Below, one piece after another: positions 61,417 through 64,000 of a stretch of 64,000 bases of DNA. The notes under the pieces were generated by a model. That model had not been told where the DNA came from and made no database searches. It was given only the letters and a program-made list of their open reading frames with translations. Positions within the stretch are counted from its first letter, which is position 1. Every line of letters starts with the position of its first letter. The translations under genes were made by a program, and so were the position numbers. The stretch spans positions 496,001-560,000 of the forward strand of contig NZ_JAMTCJ010000002.1 of assembly GCF_024171815.1 (NCBI RefSeq), written 5' to 3'. Origin of the DNA: Williamsia maris. GTDB taxonomy: Bacteria; Actinomycetota; Actinomycetes; Mycobacteriales; Mycobacteriaceae.

Positions 61417-62880
61417 TTAGCCCGAAGGCTTCTCGCGGCTCCACCACTCGAGGAGGGCGGCCTCCGCCTCGTCCCGGTCGAGTGGTCCGCGATCGAGTCG
61501 CAGTTCCTTGAGGAAACGCCACGCCCGACCCACGATCGGGCCGGCCGGGATGTCGAGGAGTTCCATGATCGCGTTGCCGTCGAGGTCCGGCCGGACCCGC
61601 TGCAGGTCCTCCTGCGCCGCGAGCTCGGCGATCCTGCGTTCGAGGTCGTCGTAGTTGCCCTGCAGCCGCGCCGCCCGGCGCTTGTTGCGGGTCGTGCAGT
61701 CCGCGCGGACCAGTTTGTGCAGCCGGGGGAGCAGCTCGCCGGCGTCGGTGACGTATCGACGGACCGCCGAATCGGTCCACCGGCCCTCGTCGTAACCGTG
61801 GAACCGCAGGTGCAGGAACACCAGGTTCGCCACGTCCTCGACGACCGACTTCGGGTACTTGAGTGCCTTCATGCGCTTGCGCACCATCTTGGCCCCGACC
61901 ACCTCGTGGTGGTGGAAGCTGACCCCGCCGTCCGGCTCGTGGCGACGGGTCGCCGGTTTGCCGATGTCGTGCAGCAGGGCCGCCCACCGCAGGATCAGAT
62001 CCGGGTCGGCCTCCTCGAGATCGACGGCCTGCTGCAGCACGGTCAGGGAGTGCCAGTAGACGTCCTTGTGCTGGTGGTGTTCGTCGATGGCCAGCTTCAT
62101 CCCGGGGATCTCCGGCAGCACCCGTTCCGCGAGACCGGTCTCCACCAGCGCATCGACCCCGTCGACGGGGTGGTCGCCCAGGATGAGCTTGTCCAGCTCC
62201 GCGGCGACCCGCTCCACGGTGATCCGGCCGATGGCGTCGACCATCTCGGTGATCGCCACGACGACGCGGGGTGCCGGGACGAAGCCCAGCTGGGAGACGA
62301 AGCGGACCGCGCGCAGCATCCGCAGCGGGTCGTCGGTGAACGACGTCTCCGGGGCGGCCGGGGTGTCGATGATGCCTGCCAGCAGGTCTTTCATCCCGTC
62401 GAGCGGGTCGAGGAACTCCTGCGCGCCGTCGGCGCCGATGCGGACGGCCATCGCGTTGATGGTGAAGTCGCGGCGGATCAGGTCCTCGTCGAGGGTGTCG
62501 CCGAAACGCACCTCGGGATTGCGCGACACCTGGTCGTAGGTGTCGGCGCGGAACGTGGTGATCTCGATGTGTTGGCCGTCGCGGACCGCGCTGACGGTGC
62601 CGTAGGCGATCCCGGTGTCCCAGGTGTGCTCGGCCCATCCACGCAGGATCGCCTGGACCTGCTCCGGTCGGGCGTCGGTGGTGAAGTCGAGATCGGAGCC
62701 GAGTCGGCTCAGGACGGCGTCGCGGACCGATCCGCCGACCAGATAGAGGGAGAAGCCCCGCTCGGCGAACCGGGCTCCCAGGGGGTCGAGAACCCCCGAC
62801 AGCTGCCGCAACGTCACCGCCGCGTGGGCCAGCAACCGGTCGCGGCGCTCGTCCGAGGAGTCCTCCCGCGTTGCTGTCAC
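61417..62880 (-). CDS. pcnA: CCA tRNA nucleotidyltransferase
   Basis: 487-aa class II nucleotidyltransferase that adds or repairs the 3' CCA of tRNA. LYLVGGSVRDAVLSRLGSDLDFTTDA (about residues 44-69) binds the metal and nucleotide; RRDFTINAMA and ETSFTDDPLRMLRAVRF follow. LLHDIGKPATR is a C-terminal HD domain (about 275). GTG 62880 is used; an ATG at 62913 with AGGGG upstream is also plausible. It is divergent from the Nudix gene, as with Rv3907c/Rv3908. Confidence 0.93.
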   Translation of the reverse strand: MTATREDSSDERRDRLLAHAAVTLRQLSGVLDPLGARFAERGFSLYLVGGSVRDAVLSRLGSDLDFTTDARPEQVQAILRGWAEHTWDTGIAYGTVSAVRDGQHIEITTFRADTYDQVSRNPEVRFGDTLDEDLIRRDFTINAMAVRIGADGAQEFLDPLDGMKDLLAGIIDTPAAPETSFTDDPLRMLRAVRFVSQLGFVPAPRVVVAITEMVDAIGRITVERVAAELDKLILGDHPVDGVDALVETGLAERVLPEIPGMKLAIDEHHQHKDVYWHSLTVLQQAVDLEEADPDLILRWAALLHDIGKPATRRHEPDGGVSFHHHEVVGAKMVRKRMKALKYPKSVVEDVANLVFLHLRFHGYDEGRWTDSAVRRYVTDAGELLPRLHKLVRADCTTRNKRRAARLQGNYDDLERRIAELAAQEDLQRVRPDLDGNAIMELLDIPAGPIVGRAWRFLKELRLDRGPLDRDEAEAALLEWWSREKPSG

Positions 62881-62975
62881 GGGGTCAGAGCCTACCCAGT
62901 ACACACCCGACATCGAGCCCCTGACCCGCGCCGGGGTTGAGGAAACCGGGGGTTGACAACGGCTAGCATCGTGGG

Positions 62976-64000
62976 GTGTCAGCCGAACCCTCCGAGCCGA
63001 AACGCGACGTCGCGGGACGTCCGCGGCGTCGGCGCGGCAATCGGCGAGGCGGGAAGCGCCGCGGTGCGCCCGGCTCCGTACAGCCCGGGACGGCAGCCGC
63101 CACGGCAATCGGTGACGCCGCACCCGCCCCCGCCGACACGTCCGACGCGCAGGCGCCCACCTCCGGTCCCACCCCGACCGAGGGTGGTCGGACCGGCAGC
63201 CGTCGCGGACGACGCGGTCGCAGGCGCAAGCCGAGCAGGCCCACCACCGACAACCCCGACGCCGCGGCCTCGGTCGCCAGTCCCGAGGGCGCCGACGCGT
63301 CGCCGGTGGCGGTCAAGCCGTCCGATCTCAACGCCATCAACCGCACCGCGGGCCACGGCGGACGCAGCGCGCGGAGCGGGGCGCGCGCGACGCCCACCAA
63401 GAACGCCAGCACCCCCAAGACGAACCCGCGCCTGCGCACCGTCCGGGAGACGTCGGCGGGCGGCCTCATCGTCTCCGGCATCGACGGCCCGGACCGCGAA
63501 CGCTGCGCCGCGCTCATCGGACGGGTGGACCGTCGCGGCCGGATGATGTGGTCGCTGCCCAAGGGCCACATCGAGACCGGGGAGACCGCGGAGCAGACCG
63601 CCGTGCGCGAGGTCGCCGAGGAGACCGGGATCGAGGGCAACGTCGTCGCGTCGCTCGGCAAGATCGAGTACTGGTTCGTCAGCGAGGGCAAGCGGATCCA
63701 CAAGACCGTGCACCACTATCTGATGCGGTCGACCGGCGGCGAGCTGTCCGACGCCGACTACGAGGTGGCCGAGGTCGCCTGGGTGCCGCTCACCGAACTG
63801 CCGCAGCGACTGACCTACTCCGACGAACGCCGTCTGGCCCGCACCGCCGAGGAGGTCATCGCCGATCTGGCCGACGACCCCGAACGGATGGCGCGGTCGG
63901 AGGCCGACAACGCCCGCACCGAGCCCAACGAGTACGAGAAGGCCGCCGCGGCACGCAATCAGCGCCGCAACGACGCCCCGAAGCCCGTGCGCGCCCGTCG
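62976..64000 (+). CDS. mutT4: Nudix hydrolase with long basic N-terminus, 3' end outside window
   Basis: Open frame from GTG 62976 to the window end, 341 codons seen without a stop. Residues about 1-160 are Arg/Gly/Pro-rich and disordered. The Nudix domain follows ([17 protein letters not shown]..., box [20 protein letters not shown] with the metal Glu residues). Opposite pcnA, this is the mutT4 (Rv3908) position; it may hydrolyse oxidised nucleotides or dinucleoside polyphosphates. TAGCAT (62964-62969) is a good -10 box 6 nt before the GTG, so the mRNA may be leaderless. Confidence 0.88.
   Translation, partial: MSAEPSEPKRDVAGRPRRRRGNRRGGKRRGAPGSVQPGTAAATAIGDAAPAPADTSDAQAPTSGPTPTEGGRTGSRRGRRGRRRKPSRPTTDNPDAAASVASPEGADASPVAVKPSDLNAINRTAGHGGRSARSGARATPTKNASTPKTNPRLRTVRETSAGGLIVSGIDGPDRERCAALIGRVDRRGRMMWSLPKGHIETGETAEQTAVREVAEETGIEGNVVASLGKIEYWFVSEGKRIHKTVHHYLMRSTGGELSDADYEVAEVAWVPLTELPQRLTYSDERRLARTAEEVIADLADDPERMARSEADNARTEPNEYEKAAAARNQRRNDAPKPVRAR

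Overview
The window is high-GC DNA, roughly two thirds G+C by eye, from an actinobacterium of the order Mycobacteriales. The closest feel is Gordonia or a related mycolic-acid genus, inferred from family content only. Markers are a mycoredoxin facing a mycothiol-nitroreductase-type protein, an ANTAR regulator, many TetR regulators, GTG starts and 4-nt gene overlaps. YqgE/AlgH next to an MFS gene and leuS resembles the M. tuberculosis Rv0037c-Rv0041 neighbourhood, and the divergent pcnA/mutT4 pair resembles Rv3907c-Rv3908. No tRNA, rRNA, CRISPR array or recognisable transposase was seen.

Layout. 0-5.5 kb: a secreted protein, a Nei-type DNA glycosylase, small membrane proteins, an SDR, a TfoX-like protein and two TetR regulators. 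5.5-16.5 kb: a divergent catabolic cluster. The left arm (minus strand) encodes a HyuA/AcxA-type ATPase subunit, a HyuB subunit fused to an acetone-carboxylase-gamma-like zinc domain, an aryl-CoA/AMP ligase and a flavin hydroxylase of the salicylyl-CoA/anthraniloyl-CoA type. The right arm encodes a maleate-isomerase-like protein, a VOC protein, an 81-aa protein and an alpha/beta hydrolase. Both arms carry the same 17-bp motif upstream. 16.5-18.7 kb: a lower-GC insert with an XRE-ImmA protein facing a 53-aa and a 175-aa gene. 18.7-27.4 kb: leuS, membrane transporters, TetR genes with clear palindromic operators, a peroxiredoxin and the mycothiol-redox pair. 27.4-43 kb: mostly housekeeping, membrane and transport genes (MOSC, CD225/dispanin, ketopantoate reductase, YqgE, MFS, EgtE-like, ClC channel, DUF2254, Na+/H+ antiporter, phosphoesterase, acyl-CoA dehydrogenase). 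43-48 kb: a glycerol-3-phosphate/ether-lipid divergon (tetR-glpD facing agpS-dagK). 48-60 kb: a stress-type region (CsbD, Dps, Mn catalase, YrhK, Rieske flavoprotein, GAF-ANTAR, formaldehyde-type dehydrogenase). Inside it lies a tightly overlapped four-gene operon: glycosyltransferase, acyl-CoA-dehydrogenase-like protein, PIG-L deacetylase and methyltransferase. 60-64 kb: a DICT/EAL-like sensor, pcnA and the 5' part of a mutT4-like Nudix gene that runs off the window.

Two systems look least described: the divergent ligase/hydroxylase/carboxylase-like catabolic cluster, and the four-gene operon whose enzyme set resembles a Nod-factor assembly line (NodC/NodB/NodS-type activities). A reading-frame break in the Rieske flavoprotein gene, a 60-bp tandem duplication at the end of a symporter gene, and several strong operator palindromes are further items to check.
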